A stretch of DNA of 64,000 bases, taken from contig CAZSSM010000001.1 of the NCBI GenBank assembly GCA_964609385.1, positions 124,001 through 188,000 on the forward strand, in the 5' to 3' direction. A program made the translations under genes and the position numbers. Position 1 is the stretch's first letter. Every line of letters starts with the position of its first letter. This DNA is from CAZSSM01 sp964609385 (GTDB lineage Bacteria > Planctomycetota > Planctomycetia > Isosphaerales > Isosphaeraceae). The notes below the pieces were generated by a model. The model was given only the letters and a program-made list of their open reading frames with translations. It made no database searches and had not been told where the DNA came from. Shown here piece after piece: positions 1 to 9,060 of the stretch.

Positions 1-624
1 GGCCAACGAGACATGCGGAGCGCTGGGTACGTGGACGCCAGCAACCCGCTTCGCTTCGGGTCGCGAACATTCCTCGGCAGGCGAGGTGACCAGGTGGGTC
101 CGACAGGCGATCGGGCGTTCCTCGTAGATCCCACACGACTCGTTCTCATCGAGGAACGGGCAGGGGATCTGTTGGGCGAAATAGCGAGCCCCGATCCGAA
201 GACGATCCTTGGCATCAAGCCGCGACCGCGATTCGTCGTCACGCAGGTCGTTCAGCATCCCAATTCCTTCCATCGCATCGCGTGCTGCTTGGAAGCGATC
301 ACGAGTCCGTGTTCGATTCGGCTCGGGCATGGCCTCGATCACCTGTGCGAGCCGCCGAGCTTCCGCTTCGGTGACGGGTACAAGCTGTCGACAGCAGGCG
401 GCGCATCCAGCTCGGCACGAAATCGACCGACCTTCACGTTCCTCGACGCGGACGGCGATCTCGACGAGCCGGTCGGTCAAGCCGCGCGCCAGCGGAAGCA
501 ACCCGTCGGGCGAAACGGCACCGCGAGGCACGGAGAGTGACGTCTCGATCCGTTCACCCAGCACGGTCAGGCCGAACTGAGCCGTGACCAACTCAGGCGA
601 TTCGGCCGACTCGGATCCGGACAT
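1..624 (-). CDS. YkgJ-type CxxxCxxCC cysteine-cluster protein (3' end outside window)
   Basis: The reverse strand is open from an ATG at 624 to the window edge with no stop, giving at least 208 codons; the C-terminus is missing. Residues 70-78 form the cluster CRAGCAACC (CX3CX2CC). A later CPFL...C-IYEERP--CR segment completes the pattern known for the YkgJ family, which is thought to bind iron or zinc through these cysteines; the cellular role of the family is not established. The start is supported by a strong AGGAGGT-type ribosome site a few bases upstream. It lies 63 bases downstream of the YqeY-like gene on the same strand, so the two are probably co-transcribed. Confidence 0.85.
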   Translation of the reverse strand, partial: MSGSESAESPELVTAQFGLTVLGERIETSLSVPRGAVSPDGLLPLARGLTDRLVEIAVRVEEREGRSISCRAGCAACCRQLVPVTEAEARRLAQVIEAMPEPNRTRTRDRFQAARDAMEGIGMLNDLRDDESRSRLDAKDRLRIGARYFAQQIPCPFLDENESCGIYEERPIACRTHLVTSPAEECSRPEAKRVAGVHVPSAPHVSLA

Positions 625-687
625 GAGTGACCTCCTGGCGAACATGGAACGTCGAGGGATAGGGATAGCGCCGGGAGGCTCAGAGCC

Positions 688-1089
688 TCAGCCTTGACGG
701 ATCTCTTGGACGACCTGTTGGACGTCGGCAGCCTCGACAGCCTCACCTTTGAGCTGCTTCATGGCCATGCCCATGGCCGGTCCGTCTTGAGGAGCCGCCT
801 TAATCTTGTCAGCGACCTCGGCAAGTCGCTCGCGGATCGTCTCAACCGACAGGGTCGGCGGCAACCATTCTTGGATGATCGCGATCTCTTCGTCGCTGAA
901 GCTGGTTTGGCCGGTCTTGGCCTCCTTGACGACCGAACGCATCTTCTTGATCGCCTGATCATCGTCGAGGAACGTGCCGTCACCCAGGGTGAACTGACCG
1001 ATCCAATAGCGGAGCACGTTGGTCCGCACCGAATCGCGCGCCTTCATCGACTCCCGGAGCTTCAGCTTCATCTCGTCGACCATCGCCAT
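688..1089 (-). CDS. GatB/YqeY domain protein
   Basis: A 133-residue soluble protein with the YqeY pattern: an N-terminal helix MVDEMKLKLRESMKARD, a central IAIIQEWLPPTLS segment and a C-terminal GPAMGMAMKQLKGE--DVQQVVQEI tail. The family shares the tRNA-binding helical tail of GatB and is thought to work near tRNA amidation or aminoacyl-tRNA, but its reaction is unproven. The open frame runs further upstream to 1347, but that part has no family similarity. The ATG at 1089 has a GGGAG ribosome site 8 bases away (1098-1102), which decides the start. Confidence 0.88.
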   Translation of the reverse strand: MAMVDEMKLKLRESMKARDSVRTNVLRYWIGQFTLGDGTFLDDDQAIKKMRSVVKEAKTGQTSFSDEEIAIIQEWLPPTLSVETIRERLAEVADKIKAAPQDGPAMGMAMKQLKGEAVEAADVQQVVQEIRQG

Positions 1090-1709
1090 CGGACGATCTC
1101 CCTTTCGTCTTGTCCTGACGTATTTTGAAGCAGGCGAGCCGGCTCGGCTCGGATTCGAGCTGACCAAACAGGCTAAAGCCGTCTCAACACGCCCATTGTA
1201 CGACGTTCCGAACCCCATGCCACGTGCCGAGATCGGACGAACCGCAGCGCCCAAGACACCCGTTAGAGCCTTCTCGAACGCATCAGGTTCAGGCTCCTTG
1301 TTCTCGAGTCGTTCGATCTTCGAATGTGCCTCCGAGGACCCCCGCATTCAATTCCAAAGACGTTCCTGTCCCGATACGAACTGGATTCAAGCGAGTTGGT
1401 TCCTGTGGTCCTTCCCGAAGTGGTCGTTGCAGGAAACTGGATAGTCGAGAGATTCGAGTTGGCTCCCGGTTGGTTGCCTATTGTTGGTCAAAAATTCAAC
1501 GTCATGGGTTGACCTTCTTTCGCGGGACCTTCATCCTTCTAGGGACGGATTTCGGTTCATGGTAGCACCACGGTTTTCGCCTTCGGTGTGGTGACTGCAT
1601 CCGAGACGTACCCACCGCGAGTGTGTTGGCGGTCATTGCGGCCTTCAGGCCGTCCCCCCAAAAGACCGTCGAACGTTTTCCCCGTTGAACGATGGATTGA
1701 GGTTCGAAG
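1090..1709. other. Divergent intergenic region, no gene seen
   Basis: This is the 620-base gap between the divergently transcribed YqeY-like gene and the DUF1592 gene. Short frames here lack family features and codon bias. A CACCAC...GTGGTG inverted pair near 1566-1588 and a GGCCTTCAGGCC palindrome near 1639 are the only structures noted. Promoters for both neighbours must lie here, but no convincing -35/-10 pair was found. Confidence 0.5.
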
Positions 1710-4145
1710 ATGCCCCGCGTCACAGAGGGTCAGCGGTCGTATGCATCGCGAACTCCGCGATGGTCTGCGGAAACCGTGCTCCGAGGGGGATTCGCCCTCG
1801 CCCTGATCTTGGTGATCGGGCCGGTTCAGGCATCGGCCATCGATGAGACTCCAGGATCCGATGATCGACCGGACTTGGGTCGAGCAATCTACGTCCGTCA
1901 GTGTGCCGAGTGCCATGGGGACACCGGTGACGACTTCCTGGACGAGACGGGCGAACTCTTCTATGGGGCCAAAACGCGCGACGAACTGACTCGGTACATC
2001 GATCGCGAGATGCCTGACGGCGAGCCCGAACTCTGCGTCGGGGAAGAGGCTGAGGCGGTCGCTGATTACCTGTATCGGACCATCTACGATCCAGCCGCCC
2101 GCGAGTCCTTCGCACTGCCTGAGGCGGACCTGACTCGATTGACTGTCGACCAATACCTCAACAGCGTCGCCGACCTGGTCGCGTCGTTCGGTCGCCAACC
2201 GCGGTTCGGGGATGAGGAGGGTTTGGAGGGGTCGTACCACAAGTCGAGGCGCCACAGCCGTCGCGACCGTGTCTTCGAGCGCACCGATCCTCGAGTCGCT
2301 TTCGAGTTCAAACAGGGAACCCCGGTCGGCGAGACCGAGGAACAGACCGCCGCCTTTGAGGATCCTGAGCAGTTCGCCATCTCCTGGTCGGGCTCGATCC
2401 TGATCGAGGAGACCGGCGACTACGAGTTCGTGGTCCGCTCCGAGAACGGTGTCTGGCTCTACCTGAACGATAACGAGACGCCCTTGATCGACGCCAAGGT
2501 GGCCTCGAGCGAGGAGGTTCAAGACCACCGCGCGACGGTTCGCCTGCTGGGGGGTCGCTCGTATCCTTTGAAACTCAACTTCTTCAAGTTCAAGGACAAG
2601 TCGGCCTCGGTCGAACTGCGTTGGGTCCCCCCAGGGCGGGTCGAGGAGGTCATCCCAGCCAGGGTGCTCCGGACCGCTTGGACTCCGACGAGCCTGGTGA
2701 TCACGACACCGTTTCCGCCCGATGATCGCAGCCTGGGCTATGAACGCGGCTCGGCGGTCTCGAAGGCCTGGTTCGAGGCAACCACGTACGCGGCGATCGA
2801 GGCGGCCAACGCGGTTCTTCGTGATCTCGACGACTTGGCCGGCATCAAACGGGGCGCCGACAACCGCGTCGCGAAGCTTCGGACATTCTGCCAGCGCTTC
2901 GTCGAGCGGGCCTTCCGACGACCCGTTGATCCGGAGACGATGACCCGACTCGTCGACGTTCCGTTCGCGACATGCTCCGAGCCCGAGGAGGCCGTCAAGC
3001 GGGTCGTGTTGCTCACGCTCACCTCCCCTCGCTTCCTCTACCCAGAGTTGATTGTTGACCAGGGCGAGAATCTGCCACACGCCGACGATTATCGGGTCGC
3101 TAACCGGCTGGCTCTCGCCTTCTGGGACTCGCTACCCGGCGAGTCGTTGTTGGATGCGGCTCGTCAGGGCCGACTGCACACCGCCGAGCAGATCGAACGG
3201 CATTCCTGGTCGATGCTTGAGGATCCCCGTGCCAAGGCGAAGCTCCGTCGGTTCTTCAACCACTGGCTCAACCTCGACGAGGTTGCTGAGATCAGCAAAG
3301 ACCAAGAGCTTTTCCCCGAATTCGACCAAGCCCTCGTCGCCGACCTCAAGACATCGATGGACCTCTTTCTTGATGATATCTTTTGGAGCGATTTGTCAGA
3401 CTATCAGCAACTTTTGCTCTCCGATGCGTTCTACGTCAATCGTCGGCTCGCCGAGTTCTATGACGTGCCCCTGCCTGAGCCTGAGAACGAGGACCAGTCT
3501 CCCGGTACGTTTGTGCGGGCCGAGGTGGACCCCGCGCTCCGATCGGGCGTGGTCACACACCCACTCTTGCTCTCGGCCTTCGCCTATCACGATGCCGGTT
3601 CGCCGATCCACCGCGGCGTCTTCGCCACGCGTCGCCTGCTCAATCGGGTGCTGAATCCTCCGCCGGAGAACATCGAGTTCGAGGATGCTCGGTTCGATCC
3701 GACCCTGACCATGCGCGAGAAGGTCACCGAGATCACCAGCCCGGCCAACTGCATGGCCTGCCACAAGGTCATCAACCCGCTCGGATTCGCCTTGGAAAAC
3801 TTCGACGCGGTCGGCCGCTTCCGAGAGATCGACAACGGCAAGCCGGTCGATACCCGCTCCGAGTTCGCCCTTGAGTCGGGCGAAACGATGACGCTCGACG
3901 GTCCGCGCGATCTGGCCCAGTTGGCTTCTCAGAGCGATTCGGCCCATCGAGGGTTCGTCACGCAACTGTTCCATCATCTGGTTCACCAGCCGGTCTTGGC
4001 CCATGGTCGAACCGCATTGGATGACCTGACCTCCGAGTTCGTCGGCTCAGAGTTCCACATGCGCAAGCTCGTCGTCGCCATCGCCCGGACCGCCGCGATC
4101 CGAGGCTTGGACGCGACCCGGCACGTTGCCGACATCGCCGAATAG
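1710..4145 (+). CDS. DUF1592/DUF1588/DUF1585 planctomycete cytochrome-like protein with PA14 domain
   Basis: An 811-residue exported protein. After a hydrophobic stretch at about 24-43 (signal peptide), residues 65-69 read CAECH, a class I haem c attachment motif. A PA14-type beta domain follows at about 195-315 (GDYEFVVRSENGVWLYLN). Next come DUF1592 (around FVERAFRRPVD), DUF1588 with a second haem motif CMACHKVINPLGFALE near 681, and a DUF1585 tail (VTQLFHHLVHQPV). The architecture is characteristic of planctomycetes and is nearly always next to a DUF1552 gene, as here. Its substrate is unknown; the PA14 domain suggests carbohydrate binding at the cell surface. The ATG has a GAGG site 8 bases upstream. 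Confidence 0.92.
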   Translation: MPRVTEGQRSYASRTPRWSAETVLRGGFALALILVIGPVQASAIDETPGSDDRPDLGRAIYVRQCAECHGDTGDDFLDETGELFYGAKTRDELTRYIDREMPDGEPELCVGEEAEAVADYLYRTIYDPAARESFALPEADLTRLTVDQYLNSVADLVASFGRQPRFGDEEGLEGSYHKSRRHSRRDRVFERTDPRVAFEFKQGTPVGETEEQTAAFEDPEQFAISWSGSILIEETGDYEFVVRSENGVWLYLNDNETPLIDAKVASSEEVQDHRATVRLLGGRSYPLKLNFFKFKDKSASVELRWVPPGRVEEVIPARVLRTAWTPTSLVITTPFPPDDRSLGYERGSAVSKAWFEATTYAAIEAANAVLRDLDDLAGIKRGADNRVAKLRTFCQRFVERAFRRPVDPETMTRLVDVPFATCSEPEEAVKRVVLLTLTSPRFLYPELIVDQGENLPHADDYRVANRLALAFWDSLPGESLLDAARQGRLHTAEQIERHSWSMLEDPRAKAKLRRFFNHWLNLDEVAEISKDQELFPEFDQALVADLKTSMDLFLDDIFWSDLSDYQQLLLSDAFYVNRRLAEFYDVPLPEPENEDQSPGTFVRAEVDPALRSGVVTHPLLLSAFAYHDAGSPIHRGVFATRRLLNRVLNPPPENIEFEDARFDPTLTMREKVTEITSPANCMACHKVINPLGFALENFDAVGRFREIDNGKPVDTRSEFALESGETMTLDGPRDLAQLASQSDSAHRGFVTQLFHHLVHQPVLAHGRTALDDLTSEFVGSEFHMRKLVVAIARTAAIRGLDATRHVADIAE

Positions 4146-4319
4146 TTCATCGGCCCCGGTCGACGCTCGATTCACTTGGACGTCCTCGACGTTTTCCTCG
4201 AAGGACCGCTTGTCGAGGACCGATTCGATTCACCCGTGTTGCCTTGGAACTCCCCCGACGACCCTAGCGCCGCCGTGATCCGTGATCTTTGGGGCGCGAT
4301 CGACCCGAGGAGCCCGACG

Positions 4320-5678
4320 ATGACCATGAAGACCCGTCGCGCGATGCTCCGAGACCTTGGCGTCTCGGCCGCTTCGTTGCCGTTCCTGATGAATTTGCCC
4401 AGCCTGGGCCAGACCCGCGCTTCGGCCTCTGTCCTCAGTGCGGCGGCGTCGACCGCGAGGGCCTCGACGCTCCGTAAGCAGCGCTTGGTCTTCGTCTTCA
4501 GCCCCAACGGGATCGTCCCCGACCGCTACTGGCCCGATCAAACCGGTTCGCACTTCGACCTCAAGCCGATCCTCGAACCCTTGGCGCCCTTCCAGGATCG
4601 GATGCTGGTCATCAAGGGGCTGGCCGACCTAATCCGGGGCGATGGCGACAGCCATATGCGTGGAATGAGCTGCCTCTTGACGGGCATTGAGCTGTTCCCC
4701 GGCAACATCCAGGGCGGCTCGCACACCCCGGCCGGCTGGGCCAGCGGGATCTCGATCGACCAGGAACTCAAGCGGTTCCTCCAGGGTCGTGAGGAGACGC
4801 GGACCCGGTTCGGTTCGTTGGAGTTGGGCGTGCATGTGCCCGATCGCGCTGACCCTTGGACCCGCTGGGTCTACGCCGGGCCGAACAAGCCGATCGCGCC
4901 GATCGACGACCCTTACCAGATGTTCGCCAAGCTCTACGGTCGCATGAAGGACCGGGCCGCGCTGACCAGCATCCTCGACACGCTCCAAGGCGACCTCAAC
5001 ACGGTCCGCAACCATGTCGGCACCGACGACCGCCGCTTGCTCGACGATCACCAGCAGATGGTCCGCGAGCTGGAGCAAGAAATGGCCCGGATGACCGAAG
5101 AGTCGGCCGCCCAGGACGTCCCGGTCTTGCCCGAGGGGATCAAGGATGTCAATGACAACATGCCCTGGCTGAGCAAGATGCAGATCGACCTGATGGTCAA
5201 CAGCTTCGTCAACGACATGACCCGAATCGCCACGCTCCAGTACACCAACAGTGTCGGCGGCACTCGGATGACCTGGCTGGGCATCGACGAGAACCACCAC
5301 GGTCTCTCGCACGAGCCGGATAAGAACCTCGATGCCCAGGATAAGCTGACCCAGATCAACATCTGGTTCTGCCAGCAGGTCGCCTACCTGGCCCAGCGCC
5401 TCGATGCGATTCCCGAGCCAGGCGGCGAGGGCACGATGCTGGACAACACGACGATCGTTTGGACCAACGAGCTGGGCAAGGGCAACTCGCACACGCTCAA
5501 CGACGTCCCGATGGTCATCGTCGGCGGCGGCATGGGCTTCCAGATGGGCCGCGCCCTGCAACTGGCCCGGACCCCGCACAACCGGCTCCACCTCGCCTTC
5601 GCCCACGCCATGGGCCTCGAGATCCCCAGCTTCGGCAAGCCCGAACTCTGCGAGGCCGGTCCGCTTGAACTGAGCTGA
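4320..5678 (+). CDS. DUF1552 Tat-exported protein
   Basis: A 452-residue protein starting with a twin-arginine signal (MTMKTRRAMLRDLG, then a hydrophobic run). It is followed by the DUF1552 body, including QRLVFVFSPNGIVPDRYWP and the C-terminal TIVWTNELGKGNSH--D-PMVIVGGG-G segment. This latter part resembles the sulfatase/alkaline-phosphatase-like fold of DUF1501/DUF1552 proteins. It is the standard partner of the preceding DUF1592 gene, 174 bases upstream, and probably acts in the periplasm or at the surface with it. An upstream in-frame TTG exists at 4176, but the ATG at 4320 has an AGGAG site 8 bases away and restores the Tat signal to the N-terminus, so it is chosen. Confidence 0.92.
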   Translation: MTMKTRRAMLRDLGVSAASLPFLMNLPSLGQTRASASVLSAAASTARASTLRKQRLVFVFSPNGIVPDRYWPDQTGSHFDLKPILEPLAPFQDRMLVIKGLADLIRGDGDSHMRGMSCLLTGIELFPGNIQGGSHTPAGWASGISIDQELKRFLQGREETRTRFGSLELGVHVPDRADPWTRWVYAGPNKPIAPIDDPYQMFAKLYGRMKDRAALTSILDTLQGDLNTVRNHVGTDDRRLLDDHQQMVRELEQEMARMTEESAAQDVPVLPEGIKDVNDNMPWLSKMQIDLMVNSFVNDMTRIATLQYTNSVGGTRMTWLGIDENHHGLSHEPDKNLDAQDKLTQINIWFCQQVAYLAQRLDAIPEPGGEGTMLDNTTIVWTNELGKGNSHTLNDVPMVIVGGGMGFQMGRALQLARTPHNRLHLAFAHAMGLEIPSFGKPELCEAGPLELS

Positions 5679-5706
5679 TTCGGGTCGCGATCGGGTCAAA
5701 CACACC

Positions 5707-5736
5707 GATCCCCTTCCGAGTATATGGGAGGGGATC
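5707..5736. terminator. Hairpin between convergent genes
   Basis: Arms GATCCCCTTCC (5707-5717) and GGGAGGGGATC (5726-5736) pair over 11 bases with one G-T pair and an 8-base loop. The hairpin sits in the 65-base gap between the DUF1552 gene and the end of the STAND gene, so it can serve both directions. There is no long T run. Confidence 0.6.
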
Positions 5737-5743
5737 AGGTGGA

Positions 5744-6949
5744 TCACTGAGCAATTGATTGGTCGCCGATCACCAATCTGGTAACGCTAATAGGTATTGA
5801 CTTGATTCCACGAATGACTTCTGGCCGACCAATGAAGGTGAGGTCTTGGAGTTCTTCGAGTTTATTCAGGCCGATAACTCTTCCCCAAGTGACTTTGTCC
5901 AAGGAAAGCCGCTGAAGGTTCTGGAGCGGAGTGAGGTCGAGTCCACCAAGGTCTACGCTGGCGCTGGAGAGGGAGAGGGTCTGAAGGTTCTGGAGCGAAG
6001 TGAGGCCAAAATCGTTCAAATCCATAAAATCGATTAAGTATAATTTTTGGATTACAAAATTAATTTTAATTGATTTCGGAGAACTATTTCCATCCAATTT
6101 AAACGTTGTAAGGTTTGGTAATTTTATCGAGATCGAAAATTCGGTTAAACTAAATAGGTTGATTTCCATGGCAAAACTTCGGGTCGATTCTGATTGAATC
6201 CAAGATAGTTGATCCAGTGCTAAAGGAGTACTCAGTGTGAGGTCTCCTAGTTGCTGCTGCCAATCATAAAGCCCTCCCGGATACCCAAGTTTTTCCAGTT
6301 GATTCCGGTACTCGTAGTCGAAATACGAGGTCGTACCGAACCAAGTCAAAGCCATGAGGCCTGAGAAGCCAGTTTTGAGAAAAACCCGTCTCCGAGAGTG
6401 GGCATGGCGACTTTGCTTCCAGTAATCCCGTTTCTCATCGGGGTGGTTGCCAAGTGGGATGCGTGGGTAGTGACGCGCGACGAGGCGATAGTCTCGTCCT
6501 CGGAGGAGCAGATCGCTTCTTGCAGACCGACCATCTGTCTTGCTCGATCTCCAGGCATCGAAATTGGCGTTGAGCCGGAGACGTGCTTCGTCGATTTCGG
6601 CGATCAAAAGACCGGCCACGCGGTTGAAGGCCGGGACGAACCGCTCATGCGGGATCCGATAGCGAGGATCGGAACCGAGGGCTTCACCGTCAGGCATGAA
6701 CCGATCGAGGATCCGGATGTCCCTGCGGCAGAGATAATCGAGTGCGATTCGAAGTGCTGACGGATCAACCTCGACTCGCTGGGCCAGTTCCGATGCGGTA
6801 AGCCCTTCGCCGAGGCGTTCGCGATCCGGGTTCGTCGGAGAACGGAGTTCCAGAAGCGCGGAGATGACGGGCGTGCGTTCCGAATCGATCGGTAGTCTGG
6901 CTTGACCAGAGGCCCGCTCGATCCCCTGTCGGAGATATCGTTCGAGCAA
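5744..6949 (-). CDS. STAND NTPase, C-terminal part (winged helix, membrane segment, LRRs); downstream half of a frameshifted gene
   Basis: This frame continues the gene whose N-terminal half lies at 6604-8103. Protein similarity crosses frames at the C6 run 6958-6963 (G6 on the coding strand): the upstream frame ends in YHSVGG and this one resumes with EGLLERYLRQGIERA, the usual helix after the GG motif in STAND NTPases. It then has a winged-helix-like region (LTASELAQRVEVDPSALRIALDYL), a hydrophobic segment (TGFSGLMALTWFGTTSYF) and leucine-rich repeats (LQNLQTLSLSS, LQNLQRLSLDK, LEELQDLTFIG) with a 23-residue period. The LRR-coding DNA is much more AT-rich than its surroundings. The printed start at 6949 is only the first ATG in frame; it has no independent start signal. 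Confidence 0.75.
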   Translation of the reverse strand: MLERYLRQGIERASGQARLPIDSERTPVISALLELRSPTNPDRERLGEGLTASELAQRVEVDPSALRIALDYLCRRDIRILDRFMPDGEALGSDPRYRIPHERFVPAFNRVAGLLIAEIDEARLRLNANFDAWRSSKTDGRSARSDLLLRGRDYRLVARHYPRIPLGNHPDEKRDYWKQSRHAHSRRRVFLKTGFSGLMALTWFGTTSYFDYEYRNQLEKLGYPGGLYDWQQQLGDLTLSTPLALDQLSWIQSESTRSFAMEINLFSLTEFSISIKLPNLTTFKLDGNSSPKSIKINFVIQKLYLIDFMDLNDFGLTSLQNLQTLSLSSASVDLGGLDLTPLQNLQRLSLDKVTWGRVIGLNKLEELQDLTFIGRPEVIRGIKSIPISVTRLVIGDQSIAQ

Positions 6950-8103
6950 TCCTTCGGCCCCCCAACCGAATGATACATCCTCGAAGTGATCTCCTGACCT
7001 GGTACGCGGTCGACATTGAATAAGGTCAGAACCCCAATGCCAATATCGACCGGCGAGACGTCCCCATCGACATCCTTGGCCGAGTCGAGTAAATCGTCGA
7101 CGACCCGTTGATCGACCCGGATGCCCGCCTCTTCAAGCAGGCGCCATGTGACTGTCTCCGCTTTGTTGCGCTCGAACGGGGTGAGTACAAGTTCCTTGGG
7201 GAGGAAGCCTCGCTCCTGCTCCGGGTTAATGAACTCGGCCCAGTCGCCTCGATACTCCTTGCGAAAGGCGATAATCCAGGTGAATTTCTGTGGTGTCCCA
7301 GCGCTCTGGGCAATCTTGCGGAGGAGCTTGAAGATCGGATTGCTCCTGGTACTCAGCTCGCTCAACTGCTCGAACTGGTCAAGCACAATGACGTGCCGGC
7401 GCGGATCGGCTGAGCCGACCAACTCATCGAGCGATTGCGGCGGGGCCCCAATGCCTTCCCCTTCGCCCCAACCTTGAACGATCGTCTCCAACAGGAGTTT
7501 GTCAGCGGTCCTCGGAATCGCCTCCCAATAGTGGACGACGACGTCCCGATCTTGCAGTGCGTCCGTGAGGCCAGCCCGCAGTAGGGACGTTTTGCCGACT
7601 CCCGAGTTCCCCACGACCAAGACCATGACGACCCGATCATCGCGGATATGACCGACGAGACGGGCCACCTCCTGATCGCGCCCAAGTTTCCTGAAGAGCG
7701 GCCCGTCCTCGGGAGTGAAGGCCATTGGTCCTTTGACCGCGTTGAGCGCCTGCGGTTCCGGCTCTAACGGTTGTCGCCGGACCTTGGGCCAAATCCGAAT
7801 ACCTGCATAGATCCAGAAACAACCCTCAAGGACGACACACCCCACCTGAAGCCAGAGGATCGTGATCGGAGTGCCTTCAAACAGGCTCTCGATGAAGCCA
7901 CGTTCGATGACGCCGAACAGTTTCTCGCTGCCCAACTGAGGACGGACAATGAAGATGATGACGAGGCCCAGTGCGATGAGGATCGTCTCAAGACGCTCGT
8001 ACTTGATAAACCGAACAAGTGCATTAATTGCCTCTTCAAGCCTTTTCGCTTGTTGAGAGATCTGTCCAAAGAACGTCATCAGCCAGTCAATAAACGACTT
8101 CAT
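6604..8103 (-). CDS. STAND-type NTPase, N-terminal part with two membrane segments; upstream half of a frameshifted gene
   Basis: The ATG at 8103 opens a protein with two membrane segments (about 38-60 and 80-105). An NTPase domain follows: Walker A GNSGVGKTSLL (about residue 167), Walker B HVIVLDQFEQL (about 240) and the later LTPFERNKAETVTWRLLEEAGI/ YHSVGG region typical of nSTAND1/NLR-like ATPases. These families are signal-activated oligomerising switches, often in defence or regulated cell death. Genuine coding stops near 6964, where a single missing G in a six-G run shifts the frame; residues after SVGG are out of frame and meaningless. Either this is a pseudogene, a sequencing error, or slippage restores the product. 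Confidence 0.8.
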   Translation of the reverse strand: MKSFIDWLMTFFGQISQQAKRLEEAINALVRFIKYERLETILIALGLVIIFIVRPQLGSEKLFGVIERGFIESLFEGTPITILWLQVGCVVLEGCFWIYAGIRIWPKVRRQPLEPEPQALNAVKGPMAFTPEDGPLFRKLGRDQEVARLVGHIRDDRVVMVLVVGNSGVGKTSLLRAGLTDALQDRDVVVHYWEAIPRTADKLLLETIVQGWGEGEGIGAPPQSLDELVGSADPRRHVIVLDQFEQLSELSTRSNPIFKLLRKIAQSAGTPQKFTWIIAFRKEYRGDWAEFINPEQERGFLPKELVLTPFERNKAETVTWRLLEEAGIRVDQRVVDDLLDSAKDVDGDVSPVDIGIGVLTLFNVDRVPGQEITSRMYHSVGGPKDCSNDISDRGSSGPLVKPDYRSIRNARPSSPRFWNSVLRRTRIANASAKGLPHRNWPSESRLIRQHFESHSIISAAGTSGSSIGSCLTVKPSVPILAIGSRMSGSSRPSTAWPVF

Positions 8104-9060
8104 CGCGTCGATCTTCGCTTACCTGACAGTATTTCACTTGCTTCGAGATGTTAAAGCAGGAATCCCATTCTGCACCATTCTGAAAACCAAAGAAACGGCC
8201 TCACGTCACGTTCCCATCCTGCCTTGAGAAATCGATCCCATCCCAGGCTCCCTAACCGAGTCGTCCTTAGCAAAGGATCTGTCCTTGCTAGGTCTTCGTC
8301 GTAATCCACGGGCTAGCGATCGAAACTGGCTCCGTGACCGTGATGGGAGCAGGGCAGGGAGGCTCGGGACGAATGGGGGGGATTGTGCCGGCGCAGGACG
8401 ATTGATTCCCTCTGGGACGCTGAAGAACGCGATGACCTCGCGATCGATCAGGTATAGAAACTGTTCATGAACTGAAGGGATTTGTCATTGCCCCGCTCGA
8501 CCCGAGTCGAATGCGGGTCGGCACATGCTCGGAATGGTTAGCCCATCGAAGGAGAGTCGGGCTTTCCCCGAACCCAACCTCACCGCGATGAGTCCAATTC
8601 GTTGAAGGTACTGAGTACCATGCCGTGGGGTCGGTCTCGACGACAGCTCCCGACCCGTGTGTTCCCAAGGGCTCGAGCGTGTGGGGCAGAATCAGGACCA
8701 ATAAAATCGAAGAGAATGTGATGAAATTTCTATTCAGGGGACTGGGGAGTGTTCGATTGCCCTTATAGTACAGGAAGGTTGTATGGATCATGGACCAAGT
8801 CGGGGCGCTTTCAGGCGAGAGCGGATCCTGATTCAGGTGCCTGACTGGCGACGGCTCGTGACGCGATTGGTCTTGTCAACGACGTCTGTTCGAATGGAAA
8901 ATTAGAGGATCTCCCAGGGGTTGGCCGGTCATGATCGCCCTGCCGACCGTATTCTGTCGTCTCGGGTCGTGGCGACGGATTGGAAGCGATTGCGAATGCT
9001 TCTTGGCAAGCGTTCCTGCGTTCCAAAGACAGCCCCTGGCCGTCCAGGTGAGGCACAGCG
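8104..9060. other. 957-base region without recognisable gene
   Basis: The region lies between the start of the STAND gene (reverse) and the PhoU-like gene (forward). Several short frames are open (for example 8465-8791 reverse, 8811-9056 reverse) but none shows a family motif, convincing ribosome site or planctomycete codon bias. An imperfect hairpin CCTTAGCAAAGGA / TCCTTGCTAGG lies at about 8266-8294, and a GGTACT-AGTACC palindrome near 8608-8620. Promoters for both flanking genes are expected here. Confidence 0.45.

Noticed and set aside
1557..3080. 507-codon reverse open frame
   Set aside because: It lies antisense to the DUF1592 gene and arises from GC-rich codon bias; no family motif.
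8465..8791. 108-codon reverse open frame with a hydrophobic stretch
   Set aside because: No clear ribosome site or family motif; left as unassigned rather than called.
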